The translations under genes and the position numbers were made by a program. The notes beneath the pieces were generated by a model. It had not been told where the DNA came from. It did not search any database and saw nothing but the letters and a program-made list of their open reading frames with translations. 64,000 nucleotides of DNA from Corinectria fuckeliana (taxonomy: Eukaryota; Ascomycota; Sordariomycetes; Hypocreales; Nectriaceae): positions 109,369-173,368 of the forward strand of contig WPDH01000016.1 in assembly GCA_019137255.1 (NCBI GenBank), given 5' to 3'. Positions 23,504-34,063 of the stretch are shown piece after piece (the stretch's first letter is position 1; each line of letters starts with the position of its first letter).

Positions 23504-24220
23504 CTAGTCACGAACTCGTGGTTTGAGCTTGTTTTTGCGTTTCCTTTCCGTCATCTGCCTCTCGAGTTTAGATTCGTAGCGGAACTTCTTCTTCTTCTTT
23601 ATGGGCCACTCTGGCTTCGAGTTCGCCTTGTCGGGCTCCTCCTCTTTGTCCTTTTGGTCCTTTTCGTCGTCGTCCTTCTCCTCAAGCTGCGGCTTATACA
23701 GGCCGTCTCGTGATACTGACACGGATTCCACCGTGACTGTCGTGTAACGATCCTCGTCGATGTACTCTTCCTCATGGTCCACGATATCGAGATCCGGTTG
23801 GTCGGGAAACCCGTCCCACTCGTCACCAGATTCGTTGTCAGAAACCTGAGAGACACCCCCGGCAGCCTCCGATTCCCGCAGCAATCTATTCACCGTCTCG
23901 ACGTGGTCCTCCATTTCGTGGCGGCGGACATCTCGGATCTGGGATCATTCTGTTTTAGCATCTTGTCGCAGAATGGGGATGACATTGGCTGAGGGAAGAG
24001 AATTTACCTGCTTCCGTGCTTCAATCTTTTCTAGGCGAGCCCGCTTGGCAGCCTCCTCCTGTGAATTCTTGATCCGCTGTTGCTTGCGTTTGTGGAAGCC
24101 CGTGAGAAATTCCTGGCGCGCCTCATTGTCGAAATTGATTTCTGCCACGGCAGATACAGCCCTGCGCTTCTTGCTATGTGTTGGCAGAATGCTCTTCTTG
24201 GGCCTGGGTTTGGCGAACAT
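23504..24220 (-). CDS. RRP17: Ribosomal RNA-processing protein 17 (Nop25 family)
   Basis: Nucleolar factor for large-subunit pre-rRNA processing; yeast Rrp17 is a 5'-3' exonuclease acting on 5' ends of 5.8S/25S precursors. Exons 24220-24008 and 23938-23504 give 215 residues. Exon 1 starts MFAKPRPKK and carries the family hallmark INFDNEARQEFLTGFHKRKQQRIK near 28-51, then a basic helix. The 69-nt intron joins EARKQ to IRDVRRHEMEDHVETVNRLL. A nearer CAG (11 bases earlier) would shift the frame. The middle is acidic and the C-terminus is strongly basic (KKKKKFRYESKLERQMTERKRK), as in the family. It is convergent with TPM1 and divergent from BIG1. Confidence 0.92.
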
Positions 24221-24527
24221 GATCGTGTCTGGGAGCTAATAGGTTTAGTACGCTGACGTCAAGGCCGCTGTGGTCTGGGAAGCGTAAAAAATTTATTTTT
24301 TGTCTTGTTCGTTTTGGTCCGTAGGAGTCCACCCATCGCAAAGTTTCCGCAGGGGACACCGACGGGGACCGTTCACCGAGGTGTGCGCGAAACGGGGTGT
24401 TGCATCTAACAGTGCGGTTACGTAAGGCTGGGGCTGCTGCATCAGCTCCCGTACCTCCAAGCCTCCCGTCACAAGCTAGACCTGACAGGCAGACACGAAG
24501 CCGACAATCAATTGCTCCTTGTCAGCT
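24221..24527. promoter_or_regulatory. Divergent promoter between RRP17 and BIG1
   Basis: Compact region of 307 bases between start codons. It contains a T/A-rich stretch at about 24286-24304 and a GC-rich half toward BIG1. No known factor site was assigned with confidence. Confidence 0.45.
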
Positions 24528-25517
24528 ATGCGTCTCCAGATTCTCGCCAGCGCTCTGGCGCTCGCTATGCCTTCGGCTGCCTTTTCGGATTCTTCTCCTC
24601 TGATCCTGCTTTCCACTTCTGCGTATGATGCGCCCTCCCCTGGCTGGATTCCATGCAAGGAGCTCTCTCTGATTGACGTCCATCTAGGTTCCCCGGCGCT
24701 TCCACCTCCAACCAGGTCCAGACGAGATCCAGCGCGATCGAAGAGGCCAAAGATATTCTCTCATCATGCCCTAGCGAACGATATCTGCTCGTCTCCCAGC
24801 CGGGCATCAACTCCGTCGATCTCGCGTCGGGTGCCTGCGCGATGCCACATCTCTGCCAGTCCGTCGAGGACTCGCGCGTCCGGGGCAAGTTTGTCGTTTC
24901 CGAAGTTGTCGATGACTCGTCTGACACTGGTCTGGCGTTTCTTGAAAACTTGATCATGACGGCATGTGGTCAGAAGAACAAGCGTGTCACCATTGAGGAG
25001 CTTTCCCTCCCGCCTATGACTTCTGACCGAGCTGGCTCCCTGGCTGGCAACGGTAAGTTGCCCCCTTCTGTCACCATGCACGGGATGGAAGCTGATGAAG
25101 ACCTAGACGATACTCTCTCCAAGAGCCTCGACGACCTATCCTCGCTCGATTCCTACACTATCCTGTTCGTCGGCACTCCGGGGGAGCAGGTCTATGAGCC
25201 TGAGTTTGACGACCGTCTGCGCATGGATCTCAAGCGGGACCTCAGCAGCACGCCCATGCGACGAGATGACAACGGAACGGAGCGTGACAGACGTCCCCTG
25301 TTTGAGAAGTACCAGTTCTTCACTCCTGGTAAGCATCAAGTCCTTAGACTGGCGATGGAATCATCAGCTAATTGTTGTCCCAGGCATCTTCATGGCCATC
25401 ATCACTACAATTGTCCTTGTCTCGATCCTGTTCGTCGGTCTCAAGGCCCTCGCTAGTCTTGAGGTGTCCTACGGTGCCTTTGACAAGGACCAGGGCCCCG
25501 CAGCTCAGAAGAAATAG
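24528..25517 (+). CDS. BIG1: Protein Big1, ER factor for cell-wall beta-1,6-glucan
   Basis: ER membrane protein needed for normal beta-1,6-glucan in yeast and related to the V-ATPase accessory subunit Ac45/Voa1. Four exons: 24528-24622, 24688-25052, 25107-25328, 25384-25517; 271 residues. A signal peptide (MRLQILASALALAMPSAAF) is followed by DSSPLILLSTSA, where the first intron sits. The luminal domain contains LSSCPSERYLLVSQPGIN. The C-terminus has the diagnostic FEKYQFFTPGIFM followed by one transmembrane helix and a tail SYGAFDKDQGPAAQKK. Introns are 65, 54 and 55 nt; the second (25053-25106) is a multiple of three without a stop, so retention would only add 18 residues. Removing it gives AGNDDTLSKSL, which fits the family better. 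Confidence 0.93.
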
Positions 25518-25956
25518 TAGTGGTTCGCCCAGTCCTGTAGCTGCAGTCTCTGGGGGCTGCTGTTATGGATTTGTATATCAGATTACGGAGTTATTGGGTT
25601 TCTTGGTGTGTCTTGACCGGAGGGACGGAGGGATGATCAGTATCGGCACATTGTAGGAATGTCATTCTAGAAGCAGATTAAAGATGAGTGTCAAACCACA
25701 GGGCCTGATTTAGCCTTGGATCAGATCGATGGGCTGTTCTGTCCAACCCTACATGAATTGAGGCTGTAATGAAGAGTAAAACACCGGACTCCAAAGTGAC
25801 AACCCCCATCCCTCCTTATGCCGTCTTGATGCAAAGTTCTTCTCGTTGATGCGGTGCATGGGCGTGCCTTCAATTCCAGGCTTCCCTCTCGTGCATCCAG
25901 GTTCCCTCCGTTCTTTTCTTCCCATGCGCCATCAATGCGCCCGTTCACAGCCCCTC
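25518..25956. other. Convergent intergenic region BIG1/TRM112
   Basis: 3' flanks of the two genes. Nothing else seen. Confidence 0.6.
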
Positions 25957-26460
25957 TCACACCAGGTGGCTCGGCAGCAGAAAGTTGGCGATACCCTCCT
26001 TGATGGCGTACTCATGCCCGCAGTGACCGCACACCAGCTTGCCTTCGGAGATCTGCGTCTCGAGCAGCAGGTGGTGTAGATCCTTGAGCATGTTCTCGTC
26101 GGCCTTCAACTCCTCAGCCGTGGGAGCTTGCTCGGGCAGTTGCGGGAAGCCGAGCTACGAAGTATATCCAATTAGCGCAACACACTCTCAACACCGATGA
26201 CGAAAACAAATAGAGAATTTGAAGGTGCAAATTAGGGCCTTTCTCCGAAGGCTTCCTGCTGCTTGCGTACTCACCTCGGAGGACGTGGTGCGCAGAGCGG
26301 CCCAGTCGAGGCGGGGCAAGACGTTGATGATCATGTCGGGGTTCAGCTCAATCTCATCCTGGACGAGCTCTGCGTCCTTGGCGTGGAGCGGGAACGAGTC
26401 GGAGGAGCTCTTGCAGGCCTTGACGGCGCAGCTGAGGAAGTTGACGCTGAGGATCTTCAT
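25957..26460 (-). CDS. TRM112: Methyltransferase activator subunit Trm112
   Basis: Small zinc-binding partner that activates several methyltransferases acting on tRNA (Trm9, Trm11), rRNA (Bud23) and release factor eRF1 (Mtq2). Exons 26460-26275 and 26154-25957; 127 residues, the expected size. It begins MKILSVNFLSCAVKACKSS with zinc cysteines at 11 and 16; the matching pair is at 104 and 107 (VCGHCGHEY). The insert DMIINVLPRLDWAAL is typical, and the C-terminus IKEGIANFLLPSHLV is the strand-plus-tail that completes the zinc-ribbon fold. The intron is 120 nt and phase 0. It converges on BIG1; the cyclophilin gene lies upstream on the same strand. Confidence 0.97.
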
Positions 26461-26881
26461 GGCGGGAAATAAAAAAGACGGTATGGGGGGCGATGTACAG
26501 AAGCGTGGCCGTGTGAGTGAGTGGTTGAGTGATTGAGTGAGTGCCACTACGAACTTACAGCTTTTTTTTTTCTGGCGGGGAGCGCTGAGGTACGGTTCTG
26601 TTAGAGGGCATCGGCTCCACGTGACAGGGGTGCTCCTAGAGTGGGAATTCAAGTCGAGGGGTCAAAACAGAGCCACCAAGAACACGCGGCAAACGTGGAG
26701 AAGGCACGATAAAGCGAACGGATACGGGAGCTTGGCAAAGCTTGGAAACATCTGGCATTTTGTACGGGAGGAATTGGGGTCGGGCCGGGAGAGTGACACT
26801 CGGAACATAGCATGTCGACAGTCCATATGAGCGCGGGTTTTGTATTGTCTCCTCCAACCATCTCCCCCAGCATTTAATGTC
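26461..26881. promoter_or_regulatory. TRM112 upstream region
   Basis: 421 bases between the TRM112 start and the distal stop of the cyclophilin gene on the same strand. It has a homopolymer T run near 26564-26573 and nothing else that I recognise. Confidence 0.4.
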
Positions 26882-27797
26882 CTAGAAGCGGCCGGGGTGG
26901 AAGCTCTTGGCCGCTCGGATGCCAACAAAGACAAGGCCAGCGAAAACGACAAAGATGGATCCCTTCGTGAACCAGGACCAGCCCTCCTCCTCCTCATGTG
27001 CCCATCCAGCCGCGCCGTATAGGTCTGAAAGGCGGCGACGCACGAATCAGCACTGGGCTTGGCAGGATGGAGAAGTATAGTGGCGAGGTACTTTGCCATT
27101 TAAAGCTCGACGTGAATACCTTCAGGGGGGGCCTCGAGCTCGCCGCTCTTGGCAATCTTGATGGCCTTCTTGGGCTTGTCGCCGGGGGCAGTCTCGGTTT
27201 GCTCGATCTTCTCGACGACCTCGTAGCCCTCAACAACCTCGCCGAAGACGACGTGGCGGCCATCCAACCAGCTAATCCATGCAGTCAGCCGTGGAGCTCC
27301 AACATGGTACGCATAACGGGCGAGGGGGTGGGGGATGCTTACGAGGTGACGACGGTGGTGATGAAGAATTGGGAGCCGTTGGTGTCCTTGCCGGCGTTGG
27401 CCATGGAGAGCAGGCCCTTCTTGGTGTGGCGGAGCTTGAAGTTCTCGTCCTCGAACTTGTTGCCGTAGATGGACTTGCCGCCAGTGCCGTCGCCCTTGGT
27501 GAAGTCACCGCCCTGGATCATGAAGTCCTTGATGACGCGGTGGAAGCCGGAGCCCTCGTAGCCAATGCCGGTCTCGCCGGTGGCAAGGGCGCGGAAGTTC
27601 TCCGCGGTCCTGGGGACGGTCTTGCCGTAGAGGCCGAAGACGATGCGACCGAGCGACTCGCCATCCTGCTCGATGTCGAAGTAGACCTTGTGGGTGATCT
27701 TGGGACCCTTGGTAGCCTCGGCAGTCTGCGCGAAGAAGACCAGGCCAACTCCGAAGAGTAGGGCGACCGAGACGAGGAGTCGGCGGAGGTTGAACAT
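26882..27797 (-). CDS. ER peptidyl-prolyl cis-trans isomerase B (cyclophilin B), two possible C-termini
   Basis: Secretory-pathway cyclophilin that isomerises proline bonds. Exon 1 is 27797-27343 and exon 2 starts at 27271. Reading exon 2 through to the stop at 27102-27100 gives 208 residues ending EGIHVEL, a C-terminus resembling ER-retrieval signals (HDEL/HEEL type). Alternatively a 95-nt intron (27119-27025; donor GTATTC, branch CTGAT, acceptor TTTCAG) leads to exon 3, 27024-26882, giving 249 residues with a short acidic stretch and a hydrophobic helix (GSIFVVFAGLVFVGIRAAK) ending SFHPGRF. The signal peptide is residues 1-28. The cyclophilin core is intact: FHRVIKDFMIQGGDF, NGSQFFIT and WLDGRHVVFGEV, including the cyclosporin-binding tryptophan. 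The first intron (71 nt) splits SQFFITTVVTS/WLDGRH. Which form dominates cannot be told from the sequence. Confidence 0.93.
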
Positions 27798-28261
27798 GGT
27801 TTGAGCTGCGGATCGGGGGAGATGCTGCAACAGGTGATTGATGCAGAGGATAAGAGAGAGGAGGAGAGGCTGAAGTGGGTTGGGGACACTTATACGAGAT
27901 GGCCCTGGGCACTTGCGCAATTGGCGCCTAGGCTTACTGTGCCTAGCAAGCTGCCTGTATCTTGGGGGGGGCTTCAGGCGTGTTTCAGAGCAGTGACCCC
28001 GCTAGTGCGTCGGGGTGAGGCGGTGACGCAGATGCCCGTCCCTAACAATTCATAGTAAGCTTAACCGCTATACTGAGTATTGACAGTGCCCGTGCTCAGG
28101 CTACACGCACAGTATGTCTCTGAGCTAAGGCACCCAGTTTAGCCTTGGTTTTCCCGCAACGGCCGACGTTTTGCACCTCGTACATCAATCTTTGAGCCGG
28201 CCGCAAGTGCAATTCAAGATCCGAAGCATGCGACTGTGATATCTACGAGAAATCCGCCACA
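27798..28261. promoter_or_regulatory. Divergent promoter between cyclophilin B and uS13m
   Basis: 464 bases between start codons of two divergently transcribed genes. No specific site was assigned. Confidence 0.45.
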
Positions 28262-28767
28262 ATGGTCCGTCTTGCGCCAATTGCGTCCCTGATGAAGCCC
28301 AGCTCCAACTGACACCTTCCTCCAGGTTTTCCTTCTCGGTGTCAACTTTGACGAGCAGAAGTTGGTCAAGGTAAGCTAACCTCCAATCGATAACTCCGTC
28401 GGTCCCACGATCCACGACGGCATTCTCACACGAACGCTCTTTCCTGCCCCTCTAGAAAGCCCTCGAGTCGTTCTATGCGCTTGGGTCGACCACTTCCGCT
28501 CGCATCATGGCCAAGCACTCCATCCACAAGCTCGCCAAGGTCGGCTCCCTCGCCCCCAGGACCGTCACCTCCATCACGGCCGAACTGTCGCAGATGACGC
28601 TCGAGACCGACGCCCGCCGACTCGTCCAGGAGAATATTCGCAGGTTGAAGGACATGGGCACGTACCGCGGTCGACGACACGCCATGGGTCTGCCGGTGCG
28701 TGGACAGAGGACGAGGACACAGACGGCGACGGCGAACAAACTCAACAGAGTCGAGCGAAGAGGCTAA
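28262..28767 (+). CDS. SWS2: Mitochondrial small-subunit ribosomal protein uS13m
   Basis: Protein of the mitoribosome small-subunit head (bacterial S13 family). Three coding exons: 28262-28264 (the ATG alone), 28326-28370, 28456-28767; 119 residues, exactly the typical size. The mature start is MVFLLGVNFDEQKLVKKALESFY, followed by MAKHSIHKLAKVGSL, LSQMTLETDARRLVQENIRRL and the signature DMGTYRGRRHAMGLPVRGQRTRTQ near the end. The first intron (61 nt) has the unusual donor GTCCGT directly after ATG and a CTGAC branch site; splicing ATG to GTTTTC is the only arrangement that yields the conserved N-terminus. The tail is basic and binds rRNA in the family. Confidence 0.93.
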
Positions 28768-29004
28768 ACAAGTGCTGGCCAATTCCTGATTTTCAGTGTC
28801 AGCCATGGATGAGCTTTTGCGTGAGAAAGAGAGACTGGAACACTGGAGTGGTAACAAATAGAGGCATACGTGAAGGGGTGGTCATTACCAGATAAACTAG
28901 CCGAGGAAGTGAAGCTAACGCTTCCTGTTGTACGAGAGGTGTATACACAGTGTACGATGGGACGAATGGGTTCTACATCGCGGCGTGCCAGACACAGCTA
29001 TTGT

Positions 29005-30649
29005 CTAAGCATATCTACTCGACTTCCTCGCCTCGAACGTGAGCGGCGACAGGTCGTCTTCCATGGGGAGCTCAACCTCCTGCAACTTGGCGGCCACGGC
29101 ATCCACGTCTTTCCACACGCGCAGGACATTACTGCCAACGACCTTAGCAGCATCTTCGTTGCTTACGCCGTGCTTCAGCAGCTCTGCTACCAGCTCGGGA
29201 TACTTGGACACGTCCTCGAGCCCCTCGGGCACGGTCATGATACCATCAAAGTCGGTGCCGATTCCAACGTAGTCGAAGCCAATGAGATTGCCGATGTGAA
29301 GGATATGCCGGGCTGCTTGAGCCAATGTCGAATTGGCGGGGAAAAAGTCAGGGATCCCGTTTTCGTTGCCGGCGTCGACACAGGAGATGAAGTCAGGGGC
29401 GATGTTGACCATAACGACGGAGTTGCGCTCTTTGACGAGTTGTAGGACGTGGTCCTTGACGTTACGGGGATGGGGGCAAATGCTATAAGCGGAGCTGTGA
29501 GAGAAGATGACAGGTGCCCGCGATCCGGCCCAATCGCTTCCGTTCCCCAGGACGTCCAGCATCGTGTCCTCGCTAGTCACAAAGACAGGAGTTTAGTGTA
29601 TAACCTTGATATTGAGGGAGGGTAAACAAACCTGACGTGGGAGAGATCGACAATCATGCCGATTCGGTTCATCTCAAGGACCAGACGGCGCCCGAGCGGG
29701 CTGACACCGCCCCAGAGCGGCTCAGCCTTGCGCATGGGGTTCTCGAGGATCGCGGCATCGGCAAACTTGTTGTGGCAGTTGTGAGTGAGGGTAGCGTAGC
29801 GAGTCCCAAGATCATGGAACTTGCGAAGGTTGGTGACGGAGTTGCCAATCTGATGCAGGCCCTCAATGCCGAAGGGAGAGATAAACTTGCCCTGCTTGAA
29901 AGCCTCGAGGGCATTGGAACTATCGACCTTTCCAGAAAAGTCATCTGGGTAGAGCTCCTGCAGCCTTGTCATGACGTCTATCTGGTTCAGGGTGAATTGA
30001 ACGCCTGTTTAGTGTGGTTAGCCCGGGAGGCAACGGCCGAGCGGACGTATATCGCTTGAGCAAAGAGATAGAGCTTACTAGAGGCATAGTTCTCATCGGA
30101 AAAGTCGGAGCCATTCGCTGGGCAGGGTGCAAAGAGACTCCAAAACGCGCCGCCACTGCGTCCTTCGCGGAGGCGCTGGAGGTCGACATGGCCGGGCAGG
30201 TCGCCTCGCTCAAACGGCTTGGTGAAGTTCTCATTGTAAATGTGGTTGCCGTAGAGAGATCGCAGAAGAATGGGGAAGTCGACATGGCCATCTGTCGATG
30301 AAGCATCAGCCACTAGTTTACGTGTGGTGAAATGACACACTGTGAGTTCTCATCGTTGTGACGACGTCGGATGCTTACCGATCAACGGGGCGGTCGCTAG
30401 AATGTTACGCGCGCGCTCCTCGGGCGACAGGAGGCCTTGGCCCTTGCCATACTTGGGAAATCCATTGTAGCAGTGAGTAACGGGCCGGTGCAGCAGGCTA
30501 AGGCCCAGAAGTGACAAGAATATGGCGAGAATGGCCTTTCTCGGCGTCAGTTTGGGCGCTGAGGGAGGATCAGGGCTGGCATGACGTCCAATCTTGCTGG
30601 CTTTGCCCCTCGACTTGTTGATCGGGAGAATGGGTTCCGTCCGACCCAT
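29005..30649 (-). CDS. Membrane dipeptidase, peptidase family M19
   Basis: Zinc metallopeptidase of the renal-dipeptidase family, predicted to split dipeptides at the cell surface or in the secretory lumen. Exons 30649-30379, 30291-30079, 30004-29632, 29572-29005; 474 residues. It is a type II membrane protein: a basic cytosolic N-terminus, then a transmembrane helix at about 39-54 (AILAIFLSLLGLSLL). Zinc ligands of the family are all present: DGHVD (His93/Asp95), GIEGLHQIG, DLSHV and FSHSSA. The C-terminal part keeps GIGTDFDG. Introns (87, 74 and 59 nt) are regular. Fungi usually have one or more such proteins; the substrate is unknown. It is convergent with uS13m. Confidence 0.95.
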
Positions 30650-31087
30650 GATGCAACAGGTGCGCGGTGGGTGATTTGAAAGGGTTGTAGAGAAGGACTG
30701 AGAGGGGTTTGAAAGTCTTGGCAAAAGAGAGATGCAAGATTCAGATGCGAGTTGCCCTTGTGTCCAGCTTCAGACAGCTTGGGACGAAGTAACAGGGATG
30801 TGTATAGGGATGAGACAGCGTTATGGTGGTGTATTTGTAAGTCGCTGTTAAAGAGGTACGTACCTGCGGTCTGCCACGCCGCTTTTAAGCCGTGGAACTG
30901 TCTTACCTAGGCCTACTAGGCCTAGTACTTTGGAAGCTCAGTTTATAGAAACGATTTCCTCCAAAGTACAAGTAGGTAGTTAAGGCGTAACACCATGAAG
31001 GCTTGTAGAGTAGCTGCATACCTACTTAGGTATATAACAAGAAAGAACCCCTATTTATCCCTCTGCCCCCAAAATACAGGATTTAGC
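30650..31087. other. Upstream region of the dipeptidase gene
   Basis: 438 bases between the dipeptidase start and the end of the GRF gene. It contains TACCTA/TAGGTA motifs at about 30890-30925 and 31018-31033 and no gene. Confidence 0.45.
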
Positions 31088-31495
31088 TCAGAGCAAAGAG
31101 AGTCCAGCCAGTCCTTCAATCAACTGATTATCGTGCACAGTCGACTGGCGTCCATCATCTCTCATCTCACTGACACGAGGCTCGTAAAAGTCACATCCCC
31201 CGCTACCGCACACGTAGTGCAAACCCCCAGGCAGCCTCGCCCTTCTCCCGGCTTTTTGGAGTCGGCTATTTTCGCCGCAGTGACATTTCGGGTTCCTAGG
31301 GCTGATGTCTTTCTTGTCGTCGAATGCAAGGAACTTGTCGCAGGGGACGCACTTGTAGTACGGTCTCCCAGCGTTCCCATTGGGGTTTGAGTAGCGCGTT
31401 ATGCGTCTTGTCGGAGGCCTTCCGCAGAGAAAACATGGCCTGGACTTTGGCGTTGGTTCTGCCGCTTGCACTGCTGATACCTCATTTGACAACAT
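31088..31495 (-). CDS. Small GRF-type zinc-finger protein
   Basis: Intronless 135-residue protein. It has a GRF-like zinc finger near 20-60: CFLCGRPP, then TRYSNPNGNAGRPYYKCVPCDKFLAFDD, with the G-R-P-Y-Y-K-C core. A second cysteine module at about 69-103 (CHCGENSRLQKAGRR ... LHYVCGSGGCDFYE) looks like a second, shorter GRF-type finger. GRF fingers in APE2, TOP3 and NEIL3 bind single-stranded DNA or RNA; small stand-alone fungal versions have no known role. No signal peptide. The start at 31495 is the first ATG. Confidence 0.8.
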   Translation of the reverse strand: MLSNEVSAVQAAEPTPKSRPCFLCGRPPTRRITRYSNPNGNAGRPYYKCVPCDKFLAFDDKKDISPRNPKCHCGENSRLQKAGRRARLPGGLHYVCGSGGCDFYEPRVSEMRDDGRQSTVHDNQLIEGLAGLSLL

Positions 31496-32801
31496 GTTTG
31501 CCGACCTATCGATCAGTCGCGACTCGGCACACAGCGGGGATGTCAGCGCTCACAAGATTGTGTTGGAGCAAGTGCAGTTTCTTCAGATGCCCTCGAAAGA
31601 AAAGGTTGCCCGTAAGATCAATATGAGTTGAGCTTCATTTTGGGGTTATATACAAGGTCATTGTCGGCTCACCCTCTCTGAGGACCAAGCGAGGGGCTTG
31701 GTGTCTAACATTGGCTTATGACGACGATGTTGAGTTGGCTTGCATCTGCACTTTGATGTGATTGCACGCCTCACCGCTGCCTTGTGTGTTGTGTTTTTCT
31801 GCCTTAGGTACGAAGTGCATACGAACACAGTTCTCAGGAACCACTGTATCCCTTCGAAGCCTTATCGTCTGCTCGATTGTAGTTGCTTTTTTATGCCTCT
31901 ATCTCGAGAGTTGGGTCTTCGAGCCTAGACCACGCGAGCAAGCTGGCCCGTAGAGAGCAAGAATCGAATAACGAACAAACGTACCACTTGTAGCGAGATG
32001 CCAACGAACGTACGAGATGATAAGTTAAGGAGAATATGGGTCAAGAAATTAACAAGTCAAGAGTGAACGTGATGAGTAAGAACTACTGGTGATTCTCCTC
32101 AGATGTAAGGCAGTTCCAGACTTGGAATGCTCCCTGAAAGTGTGGTGTAACAGGTTGTGCAAATATTGCCGAGCTTTGTGTACCAGACTAAGTATTTCAT
32201 AGGCTTACACGAGAGGAAATGAGGGCCGATCGATTCAGCGATGGATTACCTAAATTTTGTAAGATAACCTTTCTACCTCTCAACTTAAACCAACAAAACC
32301 CGTATTCCTCATTCCTACGCAGTCCTCAGTATCTGTTCCTCTTTTCTGTGACGACCTTGTCTATAACCGCTTATCTTGACATTAGCCACAGCTAGTCTAA
32401 GAGTACCTTGTCCGCGGCATCGCTGACAGCCTCTTCCCTGTACCTAACTACTACTTAGACAACTATCTGAGCACTGCGATACAACATCATCACGATATTC
32501 CAATAACTAAAAAGAGAATTCGTGTGTTTTCCCGCGTGACTCTCCATCGCTTCACGACAGTCATTTATTAGTAGGCGTTCGAGGCCAAGTAGAATACGGT
32601 CCGATGTAACTGATCATGGAAACTATTGGGTTTTGGGCCCAGCTTTAGCACAGACTAGTGACGCCTTCCAATTTATCAGCGCAAAACACCAATAACCCCT
32701 GAGAAGAAGAAACGACCCAAGCTTATAAGTATGGCTAGAGGTACTGAATCAAAGGAGGCGGGCATTTTCCCTCAGCACGTCTGGATACTTGCATCGCCAA
32801 C
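31496..32801. other. AT-richer divergent intergenic region
   Basis: 1.3 kb between the GRF gene and the PAN-domain gene, both transcribed outward. It is AT-richer than the coding neighbours. No conserved frame, tRNA or repeat was recognised. Confidence 0.5.
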
Positions 32802-34063
32802 ATGATGCTGCCGAGGCCCATTGCTGCCATCTTGGTCGCACTCGTTCTTGCAGGCGTCAAGGCAGGACCGTGCAAGCCGTCAGTGGATGAATTCACATCG
32901 ACTGGGACGGTAGAGTCGTCGTCAACTTCAACTACCACAAGCGTGGACGGAATAATAACTACAGCCACAACAAGCGGCGACGAGAGCAGCGCTACTCAGA
33001 CCGAAGATGAGACGTCTGTTTCCACTTCACAATCCCTCAGTTCGGAATCTAAGACATCGATGCCTGAGACGACCTCTACCTCTCAGACCACTGAGACCAT
33101 TGAGACATCGGCGTCTGACACCATCACGCAAGCCGTGGTTCAGACATCCGTTTCATCTTCAGAGACCCTTTCTTCGGATTCTACGACATTGACACCCGAG
33201 ACAACGTCTACTTCTCAGTCCACCGACACGTCAGCGTCTCTCTCTACAGACACCTCGATCACCACGACCATTAACACACCATTGACCAAATCTGCAACGA
33301 CCACATCTGAGACGACTACTACAACGAGCACCGCTCCTGTGTGTGTCGAACCGAATAACGGAGACAACATGCTCAAGAACCCTAGCTTTGACAGTGTCTT
33401 CAACCCCAATGAGTTTGACCCAGCACCACGGACGATTGACTCTCCTGGATCTGTCGTCAGGTCTTTTACCCTCTCCAATGGCAAGGTGGTCCTCCCGAAC
33501 TCTGGAAATCATTTTGCGTACGTCAATCCTCATGTTTTGCAGCCCCAAGCACTAACCCCGCCAGGTCATTCTACAACATGGGCAACGACGCAAAGTACTT
33601 GCGACAGACTATTCAGAACCTCGAGCCTGGCCACAAGTCCCTTTTCTCGGCGTCTATCAGTTCCAGAGTCGAAAGCGTGACTAGCGGTAAGCCATATCGG
33701 TCGTTCAAGATTGACGGCGTCAACCTCGACGATCTCAGCTTCGTTCCCTATTCTCCGCAGTGCACGCAGGTTTCGCCCACGCCGGCAGGGAAGTCTTGTG
33801 CCGTCAGGGGAGCTGCTCAGCAGGCATCGGGTAAATTCCTCGGCAATGGCATCTCGCAGACGACGTTGGAGTTCTGCGCCGAGTACTGTCGACAGACGAG
33901 CGGGTGCGTGGCGTTCCATCTAACGGACAATGTGAGCCTCGTCGCTGGGACGTGTTGGATATACTCTGACTCTGTCAGTGGTTTGGCCGTGGCGACGGAT
34001 TTCACCAGTCTTCAAGCTTACTATGACATTGTCTGTTTTGGATGCTCTGGGGATGGAGAGTGA
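32802..34063 (+). CDS. Secreted Ser/Thr-rich surface protein with CBM-like and PAN/apple domains
   Basis: Exons 32802-33517 and 33565-34063 (47-nt intron, donor GTACGT) give 404 residues. A signal peptide (about 1-21, ending GVKAG) is followed by a long Ser/Thr stalk (about 27-180) that should be heavily O-glycosylated. Next is a region opening NMLKNPSFDS with AYVNP-type beta strands, typical of fungal carbohydrate-binding-like (jelly-roll) modules. Finally there is a PAN/apple-like domain with C at CAVRGAAQ, FCAEYCRQTSGCVAFHL and CWIYSDS. There is no clear GPI signal, so it is probably secreted or wall-bound. Target sugar or partner is unknown; the architecture is common among fungal surface proteins and evolves fast. 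Confidence 0.8.
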
